Made by a program: the position numbers and the translations under genes
Assembly: GCF_001043025.1 (NCBI RefSeq)
Contig: NZ_JYLD01000014.1
Coordinates: forward strand, 62,001-126,000
Length of the DNA: 64,000 nt
Origin: Pseudomonas helleri
GTDB taxonomy: Bacteria > Pseudomonadota > Gammaproteobacteria > Pseudomonadales > Pseudomonadaceae
Reading direction: 5' to 3'
The notes under the pieces: model-generated
The model's input: only the letters and a program-made list of their open reading frames with translations
Database searches by the model: none
What the model was told of the DNA's origin: nothing
Shown: in pieces, positions 8,821 to 17,828 of the stretch
Layout: each line of letters opens with the position of its first letter
Position numbering within the stretch: the first letter of the stretch is position 1

Positions 8821-10612
8821 ACCTTTCAGCGCCGCCCTCGCCGTTGCCGCCGGTGTCGATTTCGCCGAACTGCGGGTCGGCCCCCACGGCCTGTTCTGGA
8901 ACGAATACCGCCCACAAGAAGGCACCTGCCGCATTTGGCACTGGCGCGATGAGCAGGCGCATTGCCTGACTCCCGCCACCTTCAGCGTGAGCAGCCGGGT
9001 GTATGAATACGGCGGGGGTTCTTTTTGCCTTAGCGATGACGGCGTGGTGTTCGTCAACGAAACCGATCAGCAACTGTACCAACAGGCCCTGGACGGCAGC
9101 GCACCGCAAGCGCTGACCCACGGCACCTGCCGCTACGGCGACGTGCAGTTTGCCCACGGCCGCGTTTTGGCGGTAGAAGAAGACGCCGCGCAGCATCGGC
9201 TGGTCAGCATCGACCTGACCACGCGCCAGCGCCAGGTGCTGGCCGAAGGCGCCGACTTTTACGCTGCCCCCACGCTCAGCCCGGACGGCCAGCGCCTGGC
9301 CTGGATTGAGTGGAGCCGCCCGCATCAACCCTGGACCTCCACCCGCCTGATGCTCGCCGAAGGCCATCATCAGGGCCAATGGAACCCCGCGCACTGCATT
9401 GCCGGGGACCTGAGCGAAGAGTCTCTGCAACAGCCGCGCTTTGACGAACACAACCGTCTGTACTGCCTGACAGACCGTGGCGGCTTCTGGCAGCCGTGGT
9501 CCGAGTCGGGCGAAGGCCTGGTGCCCGCGCAAAGCGCAGCGGCCGATCACGCCCCGGCACCTTGGCAGTTGGGCGGCCGGACCTGGCTGCCGCTGGGCGA
9601 ACAAAGCTACTTGGCGACCTGGACCGAAGCCGGTTTCGGACGCTTGGGCATTCACGCGGCTGACGGCAGCGTCGAAGACTTCACCGGCGACTACAGCCGG
9701 TTTCGCTGCCTGGCGCTGGATGATGCCTACCTCTATTGCATCGCCGCCTCCCCCGTCAGCCCGTCGGCGATCCTGCGCATTCGCCGCAGCGACCAACAGG
9801 TCCGCATGCTGGCCGGTGGCATAGCGCCCTTGCCCGCCGAACAAATCAGCCGCCCGCAGACCTTGCGCTACCCGTCCGGCAACGGCGAAGCCCACGGCTT
9901 CTTCTACCCGGCGATGCACGGCGAGGTTAAACCGCCCTTGGTGGTTTTCGTGCACGGCGGCCCGACATCCGCCTGCTACCCGATGCTCGACCCGCGCATT
10001 CAGTACTGGACCCAGCGCGGCTTTGCCGTGGCCGACCTCAACTACCGGGGCAGCACCGGCTATGGCCGCGACTATCGCCAAGCCTTGCACCTGAAATGGG
10101 GCGAAGTGGACGTTGAAGATGCCTGCGCGGTGGTCAGCTACCTGGCCGGGCAAGGGCTGATTGATGGCGAAAAAGCCTTTATTCGCGGCGGCAGCGCGGG
10201 CGGCTACACCACCCTGTGTGCGCTGGCGTTCAAAGATGTATTCCGTGGCGGAGCCAGCCTGTATGGCGTCAGCGACCCGATTGCGCTGACGCGAAGCACC
10301 CACAAGTTTGAAGGCGACTACCTCGACTGGCTGATCGGCGACCCTGTGCGCGATGCCGAGCGTTACGCGGCGCGCACGCCATTGCTGCACGCCGGGCAAA
10401 TCCGCGTGCCAGTGATCTTCTTTCAAGGTGAACTGGACGCCGTGGTCGTGCCACAGCAAACCCGCGACATGCTCAAGGCCCTGGAAGACAACGGCATCCC
10501 GGCCAAAGCGTATTACTACCCGCAAGAACGCCACGGCTTTCGCAAAGCCAGCAACCAGGCCCACGCGCTCGAGCACGAATGGCAGTTCTACAGCGAATTG
10601 CTAAACCCCTGA
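8786..10612 (+). CDS. S9 prolyl oligopeptidase-family serine peptidase at the end of the pqq operon
   Basis: 608 residues: an N-terminal beta-propeller (about 1-370) and a C-terminal alpha/beta-hydrolase. The triad is visible: Ser470 in GGSAGG, Asp551 in GELDAVV, His583 in ERHGF. No signal peptide is seen, so it should be cytoplasmic. It starts inside pqqE. A peptidase at this place occurs in several Pseudomonas pqq operons, sometimes under the name pqqM, and may help process modified PqqA or spent peptide. That role is inference. Confidence 0.85.
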   Translation: MNETHASSQKAEPFSAALAVAAGVDFAELRVGPHGLFWNEYRPQEGTCRIWHWRDEQAHCLTPATFSVSSRVYEYGGGSFCLSDDGVVFVNETDQQLYQQALDGSAPQALTHGTCRYGDVQFAHGRVLAVEEDAAQHRLVSIDLTTRQRQVLAEGADFYAAPTLSPDGQRLAWIEWSRPHQPWTSTRLMLAEGHHQGQWNPAHCIAGDLSEESLQQPRFDEHNRLYCLTDRGGFWQPWSESGEGLVPAQSAAADHAPAPWQLGGRTWLPLGEQSYLATWTEAGFGRLGIHAADGSVEDFTGDYSRFRCLALDDAYLYCIAASPVSPSAILRIRRSDQQVRMLAGGIAPLPAEQISRPQTLRYPSGNGEAHGFFYPAMHGEVKPPLVVFVHGGPTSACYPMLDPRIQYWTQRGFAVADLNYRGSTGYGRDYRQALHLKWGEVDVEDACAVVSYLAGQGLIDGEKAFIRGGSAGGYTTLCALAFKDVFRGGASLYGVSDPIALTRSTHKFEGDYLDWLIGDPVRDAERYAARTPLLHAGQIRVPVIFFQGELDAVVVPQQTRDMLKALEDNGIPAKAYYYPQERHGFRKASNQAHALEHEWQFYSELLNP

Positions 10613-10624
10613 ACCCCAAAATCC

Positions 10625-10693
10625 CTGTAGGAGCGAGCTCGCCTCGCGATCTTTTGATCTTTAAAAGCTCGCGAGACAAGCTCGCTCCTACAG
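10625..10693. repeat. REP/REPIN palindrome, class I
   Basis: Inverted repeat starting CTGTAGGAGCGAGCTCGCCTCG, 12 bases after the peptidase stop and 9 before the stop of the convergent pmp3-type gene. It may stop transcription from both sides. Confidence 0.9.
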
Positions 10694-10701
10694 ATGACGG
10701 G

Positions 10702-10866
10702 TCAATTCGAACGCTTGGCGATGATGTACACCGCGTGCACCATCCCCGGGATGTAGCCGCACAGGGTCAGCAAGATGTTCAACCAGAATGCCCCGCCAAA
10801 CCCCACCTGCATGAACACGCCCAATGGCGGCAGCAAAATGGCAATGATGATCTTCAGAAATTCCAT
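10702..10866 (-). CDS. Pmp3/YqaE-family small membrane protein
   Basis: 54 residues starting MEFLKIIIAILLPPLGVFMQ and ending YIIAKRSN. Two hydrophobic segments with LLPPLGVF and GYIPGMVHAVY are the hallmark of the Pmp3/YqaE (UPF0057) family, linked to membrane potential and salt or cold stress in yeast and plants. It is short enough to be missed by length cut-offs. It converges on the pqq operon with a REP palindrome between the two stops. Confidence 0.93.
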   Translation of the reverse strand: MEFLKIIIAILLPPLGVFMQVGFGGAFWLNILLTLCGYIPGMVHAVYIIAKRSN

Positions 10867-11036
10867 ACGCTAGGCTCCCAGTCCTTAACGGGCTCACACG
10901 GCCCTTACCCTTAATCGACTCATCGGCCCGACAAAAGGTTCAGCGCAGACTTATCCACAGACAAAAAAACGCCCCGCGCCGAACGAAACAGGCACAGGGC
11001 GACGCGTTATACCGCGAGACGGTTCTTTAAAAGGCG

Positions 11037-12320
11037 TTACGTCGCAACCGCACGACGGCAGTGCAACTGAGCCGTACGCACGCGAGCAAAGGCCCGGGCC
11101 AGACGCAGCAACATCTCGTCTATGTTGCCTTTGCTGACGCACAACGCCGGGGTAAAGCGCAGGCAGTTGGGCTGCGGGGCGGTGATCAACAGCCCTTCGT
11201 ACAGCGCAGCTTTAACCACGTCCTCAGCCGAGTCATCCGACAAGGTCAGGCCCCAAAACAAACCCTGACCGCGCAATTCACCCTGTGCATAACTATTGGC
11301 CAGTCGCCCCAGCCCTTCGCGCAGGTACTGACCCGCGTCGCGCACTTGCGCCAGAAAATCTTTTTCCAGAATCGTGTCGAGCACCGCCACACCGGCCGCC
11401 GTCATCAACGCGTTGCCGTGGTGGGTGCCGCCCAACTCGCCGGGCTCCAGGCAGCATGCCTTGCCACGGGCCAGCAATGCGGCCAACGGCACGCCGCCGC
11501 CCAGGCCTTTGCCCAGGGCTACGATGTCGGCGCGCACGCCGTAGTTCTGCTCTGCCAGCAACGACCCGCAGCGGCCCATGCCGGTCTGGACTTCATCCAG
11601 AATCAGCAAAATACCCAGCTCGCGGCACAGGCGCTCGACGCCCTTGAGGTAATGCTCGGTCGCCGGAATCACCCCCGCATCGCTCTGCACCGGCTCCAGC
11701 ATGATGGCCACGGTCTGTGCATCCACCGCCGCGTGCAGCGCAGGCAAGTCGTTAAACGGTACGTTGATAAAGCCCGGCAGCTGCGGCTCAAAGCGGTTGT
11801 CGAAGGTGCCGCTGCCCGAAGCCGACATCGCGCCGAAGCTGCGACCGTGGCAGCTGCGCGTTGCGGTGATGATCCGGTGGGCGCCGTTGCGGTGCAGTTG
11901 GCCCCACTTGCGCGCCAGCTTGATCGCGCCTTCGTTGGCCTCGGCCCCGGTGTTTAAAAAGTGCACCTGATCGCTGCCCGTGCTCTGGCACAAGCGCTCG
12001 GCCAGGGTCAGCATCGCGCGGTTATAAAAGCCTGCGCCGGGGTTCATCAATGACTGGGCTTGTTCCGTCATGGCCTTGACCAGCACCGCCGGGCTGTGGC
12101 CCAGGCTGTTCACGGCCCCCCCCTGGGTGAAATCGAGGTACGCACGGCTGTCGCTGTCCCACATCCAGGAACCCTGGCCACGCACAAACACCTGCGCCGG
12201 GCGTTCTACGCTGGGCATCAGGCAAAAGCGGGCTTCGGGGGTGCTCTCATGCGCGGGGGCAGGCTCCGCCACGGGTTGAGCAAGATGGGCTTGGGGGCGA
12301 CGCAAGTTAAACAGGTTCAT
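11037..12320 (-). CDS. Class III PLP-dependent aminotransferase (acetylornithine transaminase-like)
   Basis: About 427 residues. Fold type I class III transaminase: N-terminal substrate loop with YLDFTQGGAVNSLGHSPA, GAEANEGAIKLARKW, LILDEVQTGMGRCG (Asp contacting PLP) and ALGKGLGGGVP (Schiff-base Lys). Start chosen at the ATG giving MNLFNLRRPQ (12320), with AAGG upstream; MNTRPAC (12341) is possible. A transaminase at this place in Pseudomonas pqq regions has been called pqqI. The substrate cannot be told from sequence. It is divergent from a LysR gene, its likely regulator. Confidence 0.85.
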   Translation of the reverse strand: MNLFNLRRPQAHLAQPVAEPAPAHESTPEARFCLMPSVERPAQVFVRGQGSWMWDSDSRAYLDFTQGGAVNSLGHSPAVLVKAMTEQAQSLMNPGAGFYNRAMLTLAERLCQSTGSDQVHFLNTGAEANEGAIKLARKWGQLHRNGAHRIITATRSCHGRSFGAMSASGSGTFDNRFEPQLPGFINVPFNDLPALHAAVDAQTVAIMLEPVQSDAGVIPATEHYLKGVERLCRELGILLILDEVQTGMGRCGSLLAEQNYGVRADIVALGKGLGGGVPLAALLARGKACCLEPGELGGTHHGNALMTAAGVAVLDTILEKDFLAQVRDAGQYLREGLGRLANSYAQGELRGQGLFWGLTLSDDSAEDVVKAALYEGLLITAPQPNCLRFTPALCVSKGNIDEMLLRLARAFARVRTAQLHCRRAVAT

Positions 12321-12384
12321 GCACGCAGGCCTTGTGTTCATAAGCAGATTCGATTTGCAACCGCCCCGGCACGGCCCGGGCGCT

Positions 12385-12410
12385 AAAACCTCTGACGGGT
12401 TTTTAGCCTT
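12385..12410. promoter_or_regulatory. Inverted repeat between the divergent aminotransferase and lysR genes
   Basis: GCTAAAACC and GGTTTTTAGC face each other across a short TCTGACG spacer, in the 228-base gap between the two divergent genes. It could be a LysR-type operator or a leader hairpin. There is no T-run that would make it a clear terminator. Confidence 0.4.
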
Positions 12411-12548
12411 GCCTATGTAAATAAGCGCGCCACCGGTACGGTTTATCGCGCGTTTTAGCTCGATAGCCCCAGTGGAACGGGCGTAGACTAGGCGCCCACA
12501 AGCCTTTGAGCTATTTCGTTTTTTAAGCATTTTCGATAAGTATTACTT

Positions 12549-13433
12549 ATGGATTTCAAGCAACTGCGTTATTTCGTCGCGGTGTACGAAGAAGGCCATG
12601 TGGGCCGCGCTGCCGAGCGTCTGTCGATCTCCCAACCGGCGCTGTCACAGCAGATCCGCCAGCTCGAACACAACCTCGATGTCACCCTCTTCGAGCGCAG
12701 CAGCAAACGCCTGCTGCCCACCCTGGCCGCCCACACGCTGTACAACCACGCGTTGCCGCTGCTCGACGGTTTGCAGCGTGCGCGTGAAGCGTTGAGCAAC
12801 TTTCAGGGCCATGCACTGCGCACCATTGCCATTGGCGTGCTGCAAACCGTGCACACCAGCCTGGTGCCGCAAATGCTCGAGCGCGTGCGCCAGGCACAGC
12901 CGCATCTGGTGGTACAGATTTACGAATTGACCGGCATGGAAATCGAGCGGCGCCTGCTCAATGGCTCACTCGACATCGGCATCAGTTACCTGCCGCCGCG
13001 CCAGCCGGGGTTGCATGGCACGCCGCTATACGAAGATGAACTGCAACTGGTCATCCCGGCGGATCACCCGCTGCGTGAATTCAAGAAAGTGTCACTGGCA
13101 CAGGCCGCCGAGTTGCCGATGTTGTTGCTCGGGGAAGAGTTTCAGGTGCGCCAGATCTGGCAAAACCAACTGGCCAGCCTGGGCCGTCGCCCGCAGGTGC
13201 AGGCCGAGTTGAACACCATGGCCGGGATACTCGACAGCTTGCTGCACACCAAGTTGGCGACCGTGCTGCCGGGGCGCTCGCGCCATGAGAATGACCATCA
13301 GGCGCTGCTCTGGAAGCCCCTGAGCGAGCCTCGCGTGCCGCTGAAGGTCGGCCTGGTGTGCCGCGACGTCCAGCGCCAGCAAGCCACGCTGGGGCTATTG
13401 CGCAGCCTGCTTGAAGACGTGATTCATTCGTAG
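12549..13433 (+). CDS. LysR-family transcriptional regulator
   Basis: 294 residues. The N-terminal winged helix is clear (MDFKQLRYFVAVYEEGHVGRAAERLSISQPALSQQIRQLE, recognition helix about 28-42), followed by a periplasmic-binding-like effector domain. It is divergent from the aminotransferase gene and so probably controls it. Odd point: the stop codon TAG is also the first three bases of a class III REP palindrome. The effector is unknown. Confidence 0.88.
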   Translation: MDFKQLRYFVAVYEEGHVGRAAERLSISQPALSQQIRQLEHNLDVTLFERSSKRLLPTLAAHTLYNHALPLLDGLQRAREALSNFQGHALRTIAIGVLQTVHTSLVPQMLERVRQAQPHLVVQIYELTGMEIERRLLNGSLDIGISYLPPRQPGLHGTPLYEDELQLVIPADHPLREFKKVSLAQAAELPMLLLGEEFQVRQIWQNQLASLGRRPQVQAELNTMAGILDSLLHTKLATVLPGRSRHENDHQALLWKPLSEPRVPLKVGLVCRDVQRQQATLGLLRSLLEDVIHS

Positions 13434-13527
13434 TCGCTGCCGAAGGCTGCGAAGGGTTGCGGAGCAACCCGTTTTCTTGAGAGCGGCGCAACGCCCATCG
13501 CAGCCTCGTGCCTCGGCAGCGACTACA
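13431..13527. repeat. REP/REPIN palindrome, class III (GTCGCTGCCGAAGGCTGCGA)
   Basis: Arms TAGTCGCTGCCGA and its complement TCGGCAGCGACTA bracket a 97-base element with an inner GGGTTGCGGAGCAACCC hairpin. It overlaps the LysR stop codon. Related to the element at 63551. Confidence 0.85.
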
Positions 13528-13557
13528 AGAAATCGGAATTTCAGGCGCACAAAAAAG

Positions 13558-13581
13558 AAAACCCCGCCTAAGCGGGGTTTT
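13558..13581. terminator. Bidirectional intrinsic terminator
   Basis: Perfect 10-base stem AAAACCCCGC / GCGGGGTTTT around loop CTAA. The A- and T-tracts let it work in both directions, between lysR (+) and the convergent acyl-CoA dehydrogenase (-). Confidence 0.9.
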
Positions 13582-13764
13582 GCAGACTGTTTCCCTGACA
13601 TCCTTTTCGCTCCACCATCCTGGCGGAATCCTACGTGTCCGTGTTGTTGCTTTGAGCTTCCTGCTCTACGTCCTTGAAACCAAGATTACCCATGGATCCA
13701 ATTTCGCGATATGGGCGATTGGCAGTACGTAATGTAAGCAAAAGCTTACAAATGACTAAACACC
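13582..13764. other. Gap with one small palindrome, no gene seen
   Basis: No supported coding region. The only feature I see is the inverted repeat TGTAAGC-AAAA-GCTTACA at about 13734-13751, 14 bases beyond the dehydrogenase stop. It has no T-run on either side. Confidence 0.4.
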
Positions 13765-15543
13765 TTAAAACAGGGCTTCATCGAGCAAATACAGCGACTC
13801 ACTGCCCGCCTTGACCGAAGCACTCAACGAATGAATACGCGGCAATAAACGCGCGAAATAAAAGCGTGCAGTGCCCAGCTTGCTGGCGTAGAACGCATCA
13901 TCCGCCTCTTTTCCCTGCGCCGCACGGGCCATCAGCGCCCACATATAGGCATACGCGGTGTAGCCGAACACGTGCAGGTACTCCACCGACGCCGCGCCGA
14001 TTTCATTCGGGTTGTGTTGCGCGCGGTCCAGTACCCAGGTGGTCAACTGATCAAGGTTGTCCAGCGCAGCAGCCAACGGCTGGGTGAACTCGTTGAGGCC
14101 AGCCGGGGCCTGCGCGATGAACTGGCGGATCTCGTCAGCAAACACGCGGTAGTCAGCCCCGCGATTACCGACGATCTTGCGCCCCATCAGGTCCAGCGCC
14201 TGAATGCCGTTGGTGCCTTCGTAGATCTGCGTGATGCGCACATCGCGCACCAGTTGCTCCTGGCCCCACTCGCGAATGTAGCCATGGCCGCCAAACACTT
14301 GCTGGCCGTGCACCGTGGTCTCCAGCCCTAGGTCAGTCAGGAAAGCCTTGGCCACCGGCGTCAGCAAGGCCACCAAACCATCAGCGCGAGCGCGGGCGGT
14401 CGGGTCTTCGCTGAACTTGGCGATGTCCAACTGATTGGCCACGTAAGTCGAGAACGCACGGCCGCCTTCGTTGGACGCCTTCATGGTCAGCAGCATGCGG
14501 CGCACGTCGGCGTGCACGATGATCGGGTCAGCCGCTTTGTCTTTGGCCTGTGCGCCGGTTGCCGCGCGCCCTTGCAGGCGGTCACGGGCATATTCCACGG
14601 CGTTCTGGTACGAGCGCTCGCCCGAGGCCAGGCCCTGGATACCCACGCCCAGACGCTCGTAGTTCATCATGGTGAACATCGCCGCTAGGCCACGGTTAGG
14701 CTCACCCACCAGATAACCCACGGCCTCATCGAAGTTCATCACGCAGGTCGACGACGCCTTGATGCCCATCTTGTGTTCGATCGAACCGCAGAACACCGGG
14801 TTGCGCTCACCCAGGCTGCCATCGGCATTGACCAGCACCTTGGGCACCAGGAACAGCGAAATGCCTTTAGGCCCCGCGGGTGCGTCCGGCAGCTTGGCCA
14901 GTACTAAATGAATGATGTTTTCGGTGAGGTCGTGTTCGCCACCGGTGATAAAAATCTTGGTCCCGCTGACCTTGAACGAACCGTCAGCTTGCGGCTCGGC
15001 CTTGGTGCGAATCATCCCCAGATCGGTCCCGGCGTGGGGCTCGGTCAAGCACATGGAACCGGCCCACTCGCCCGAGTACATATTGGGCAGGTAAGTGGCT
15101 TTGAGTTCTTCGCTGGCGTGAGCGTTGATCGACACGCAGGCGCCAGAGGTGAGCATCGGGTACAGGCCAAAGGCCAGGCTGGAGGAGTTGATCATTTCTT
15201 CGACCTGGGCCGACACCGCCTTAGGCATGCCCATGCCGCCGAACTCCGGGTTGCCGCCCACGCCCACCCAACCGCCTTCGGCGTAGGTTTTATAGGCATC
15301 GACAAAACCGGCCGGCGTGGTCACCACGGAGTCATTCCAGTGGCAGCCTTCCTCGTCAGCGTCGCGACTCAACGGGGCGACGCTCTTGGCAGTCACCTTG
15401 CCGGCTTCTTCGAGAATGGCTTCGACCGTTTCAGCATCAACGGACTCGGCCAATGCAGGCAGTTGCGCCCAGAGAGCAGCAACTTCGAACACTTCATTGA
15501 GGACGAAGCGCATATCACGCAGCGGCGCTTTGTAATCAGCCAT
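13765..15543 (-). CDS. Acyl-CoA dehydrogenase (large, DmdC-like form), copy 1
   Basis: 592 residues, longer than classical 380-residue acyl-CoA dehydrogenases, as in the family that includes 3-methylmercaptopropionyl-CoA dehydrogenase DmdC. It begins MADYKAPLRDMRF, the family start. FAD and substrate blocks are visible (MCLTEPHAGTDLG, FKVSGTKIFITGGEHD), and the catalytic base Glu lies in ITQIYEGTNGIQALDL. It is about 240 bases from a paralogue in the same direction with a terminator and REP palindrome between, so each probably has its own promoter. The acyl-CoA substrate is unknown. Confidence 0.9.
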   Translation of the reverse strand: MADYKAPLRDMRFVLNEVFEVAALWAQLPALAESVDAETVEAILEEAGKVTAKSVAPLSRDADEEGCHWNDSVVTTPAGFVDAYKTYAEGGWVGVGGNPEFGGMGMPKAVSAQVEEMINSSSLAFGLYPMLTSGACVSINAHASEELKATYLPNMYSGEWAGSMCLTEPHAGTDLGMIRTKAEPQADGSFKVSGTKIFITGGEHDLTENIIHLVLAKLPDAPAGPKGISLFLVPKVLVNADGSLGERNPVFCGSIEHKMGIKASSTCVMNFDEAVGYLVGEPNRGLAAMFTMMNYERLGVGIQGLASGERSYQNAVEYARDRLQGRAATGAQAKDKAADPIIVHADVRRMLLTMKASNEGGRAFSTYVANQLDIAKFSEDPTARARADGLVALLTPVAKAFLTDLGLETTVHGQQVFGGHGYIREWGQEQLVRDVRITQIYEGTNGIQALDLMGRKIVGNRGADYRVFADEIRQFIAQAPAGLNEFTQPLAAALDNLDQLTTWVLDRAQHNPNEIGAASVEYLHVFGYTAYAYMWALMARAAQGKEADDAFYASKLGTARFYFARLLPRIHSLSASVKAGSESLYLLDEALF

Positions 15544-15656
15544 GGCAAACCTCGTAATCTGTAAACGACGATTAATGTGGGACGCAGTCTAGCTTAACGA
15601 CGCGAGTGATACATAGGGTCAAGCAGTGACTAATATTTATAATTCGGTCACTATTT

Positions 15657-15722
15657 TGTAGGAGCGAGCTTGCCTCGCGATCTTTTGATCTTTAAAAGAT
15701 CGCGAGGCAGCTCGCTCCTACA
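15657..15722. repeat. REP/REPIN palindrome, class I
   Basis: Almost perfect inverted repeat (TGTAGGAGCGAGCTTGCCTC to its complement) in the gap between the two acyl-CoA dehydrogenase genes. Confidence 0.9.
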
Positions 15723-15732
15723 GGGGAAAACC

Positions 15733-15769
15733 AAAAAAGCCGCTTTCCCGAAGGAGAAGCGGCTTTTTA
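15733..15769 (-). terminator. Intrinsic terminator downstream of acyl-CoA dehydrogenase copy 2
   Basis: Stem AAAAAGCCGCTT (15734-15745) pairs with AAGCGGCTTTTT (15757-15768). On the minus strand the hairpin ends in a T-tract, 18 bases after the stop at 15787. The symmetric tracts make it potentially bidirectional. Confidence 0.85.
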
Positions 15770-15786
15770 AGGTGACTCACCGGGGC

Positions 15787-17592
15787 TTAGTAGCCCAGAT
15801 CGAAGTCTTCTTCTTTCATGTCCATCAGGTTGGCAGCACCCGACAACATGGCCGCAACGTGTGTGCGGGTACGCGGCAGGATGCGCTGGAAGTAGAAGCG
15901 CGCAGTCTGCAGCTTGGCTTTATAGAAGGCTTCTTCAGAAGTGCCCTCGGCCAGTTTTGCAGCCGCCAGACGCGCCATGTCAGCCCAGAAGTACGCCAGG
16001 CACGCATAACCGGAATACATCAGGTAGTCGACCGAGGCCGCACCCACTTCTTCACGGTCTTTCATGGCCGCCATACCGACCTTCATGGTCAGCTCGCCCC
16101 ACTCTTTGTTCAGTGCAGCCAACGGGGCGACGAACTCTTTAACTGCTTCGTTGCCTTCGTTGTTCTGGCAGAACTTGTGGACGATCTTGGTGAAGCCCTT
16201 AAGCGCTTCGCCTTGAGTCATCAGCACTTTACGGCCCAGCAGGTCGAGTGCCTGGATACCGGTGGTGCCTTCGTACAGCATCGAAATGCGGCTGTCGCGA
16301 ACGTTCTGCTCCATGCCCCACTCAGCGATAAAGCCGTGGCCGCCGTAGATTTGCACGCCGTGGTTGGCGGCTTCGAAGCCCACTTCGGTCATGAACGCTT
16401 TAGCAATCGGCGTCATGAACGCCAGCAGCGCGTCGGCTTTTTTCTTCTCTTCTTCATCAACGCCGTATTTCACGATGTCGACTTGCTTGGCGGTGAAATA
16501 CACCATGGCGCGGTTGCCTTCAGCAAACGCTTTGGTGGTCAGCAGCATGCGACGCACGTCCGGGTGAACGATGATCGGGTCAGCCGCTTTTTCAGGGGCT
16601 TTAGGGCCGGTCAGCGAACGCATTTGCAGACGGTCACGGGCATATTTCAAGCCGCCCTGGAAGGCGATTTCTGCGTGGGACAGGCCTTGCAGTGCAGTGC
16701 CCAGACGTGCGGTGTTCATGAAGGTGAACATGCAGTTCAGGCCTTTGTTCGGCGGGCCGATCAAGAAGCCGGTGGCGCCGTCAAAGTTCATCACGCAGGT
16801 GGCGTTACCGTGGATGCCCATTTTGTGCTCAAGCGAGCCACAGGACACGGCGTTGCGCTCACCCAGAGTGCCGTCGGCGTTAGCCTTGAACTTGGGCACG
16901 ATGAACAGCGAGATACCTTTGGTGCCAGCAGGTGCATCCGGCAGGCGGGCCAGTACGATGTGGACGATGTTGTCGGCCATGTCGTGTTCACCGGCCGAGA
17001 TGAAGATCTTGGTGCCGGAAATCTTGTACGAACCATCTGCCTGAGGTTCAGCCTTGGTGCGCAGCAGGCCAAGGTCGGTACCGCAGTGCGATTCGGTCAG
17101 GCACATGGTGCCGGTCCATTCGCCGGTTACCAGCTTTGTCAGGTAGGTATTTTGCTGCTCCGGAGTGCCGTGCTCGGAGATGGTGTTCATCGCGCCGTGC
17201 GACAGGCCCGGGTACATGCCCCACGACCAGTTGGCCGCACCGACCATTTCACTCACCGCCAGGCCCAAGGACTCCGGCAGGCCTTGGCCGCCGTGGTCGA
17301 CGTCGTGCGCCAGGCTTGGCCAGCCGCCTTCAACGAATTGTTTGTAGGCTTCTTTAAAGCCTGTCGGCGTTTTAACCCCGGATTCACTCCAGGTGCAGCC
17401 TTCGATGTCACCCACGCGGTTCAGCGGTGCCAGCACCTGCTCACAAAACTTGGCGCCTTCTTCAAGAATGGCGTCAACCATATCTGGCGTAGCGTCCTGG
17501 CAAGCCGGCAGGCTCTGATAGTGCGCTTCGTAACCGAGCAGTTCGTCACGAACGAAGCGAATATCACGCAAGGGGGCCTTGTAATCAGGCAT
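15787..17592 (-). CDS. Acyl-CoA dehydrogenase (large, DmdC-like form), copy 2
   Basis: 601 residues, clearly paralogous to the gene at 13765-15543. It starts MPDYKAPLRDIRFVRDELL and has MCLTESHCGTDLG, YKISGTKIFISAGEHD and the catalytic Glu region ISMLYEGTTGIQALDLLGRK. The extended C-terminal helical domain is present. The pair next to the bio operon is a usual Pseudomonas order. Substrate range is unknown; medium to long acyl-CoAs or methylmercaptopropionyl-CoA are the options known for the family. Confidence 0.9.
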   Translation of the reverse strand: MPDYKAPLRDIRFVRDELLGYEAHYQSLPACQDATPDMVDAILEEGAKFCEQVLAPLNRVGDIEGCTWSESGVKTPTGFKEAYKQFVEGGWPSLAHDVDHGGQGLPESLGLAVSEMVGAANWSWGMYPGLSHGAMNTISEHGTPEQQNTYLTKLVTGEWTGTMCLTESHCGTDLGLLRTKAEPQADGSYKISGTKIFISAGEHDMADNIVHIVLARLPDAPAGTKGISLFIVPKFKANADGTLGERNAVSCGSLEHKMGIHGNATCVMNFDGATGFLIGPPNKGLNCMFTFMNTARLGTALQGLSHAEIAFQGGLKYARDRLQMRSLTGPKAPEKAADPIIVHPDVRRMLLTTKAFAEGNRAMVYFTAKQVDIVKYGVDEEEKKKADALLAFMTPIAKAFMTEVGFEAANHGVQIYGGHGFIAEWGMEQNVRDSRISMLYEGTTGIQALDLLGRKVLMTQGEALKGFTKIVHKFCQNNEGNEAVKEFVAPLAALNKEWGELTMKVGMAAMKDREEVGAASVDYLMYSGYACLAYFWADMARLAAAKLAEGTSEEAFYKAKLQTARFYFQRILPRTRTHVAAMLSGAANLMDMKEEDFDLGY

Positions 17593-17760
17593 AGCGATAA
17601 ACCTCTGCTGATGAATCCGGGGATGAACAACCGCGTAGATTTGTTATTGCGGTCAAACAGGTGTTTGAAACATACGTTTACGCCCATTTGTTGTCAAGCA
17701 GCGCGAAGCCTCCGTTCGTCTTGGTACGAACAGATCACAGAGAAGGGAAGTGCATGGAAT

Positions 17761-17820
17761 CCTGTAGGAGCTCGCCTCGCGATCTTTTGATCTTTAAAAA
17801 ATCGCAAGACAAGCCCGCAG
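17761..17820. repeat. Degenerate REP palindrome, class I
   Basis: Recognisable CTGTAGGAGCTCGCCTCG left arm and GATCTTTTGATC centre, but the right arm has several changes and ends early. It lies 9 bases before the bioD stop. Confidence 0.65.
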
Positions 17821-17828
17821 TTTAGGGC

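Noticed and set aside
8804..10576. 590-codon open frame antisense to the S9 peptidase
   Set aside because: Shadow of the peptidase gene, whose catalytic triad is intact in the other direction.
13734..13751. TGTAAGC-AAAA-GCTTACA as terminator of acyl-CoA dehydrogenase copy 1
   Set aside because: No T-run follows on either strand; the strong terminator for this gap is at 13558-13581.
15670..17790. Long open frame on the plus strand (about 706 codons) opposite acyl-CoA dehydrogenase copy 2
   Set aside because: It is an antisense shadow of a gene with clear family motifs; high GC and codon bias keep the opposite strand open.
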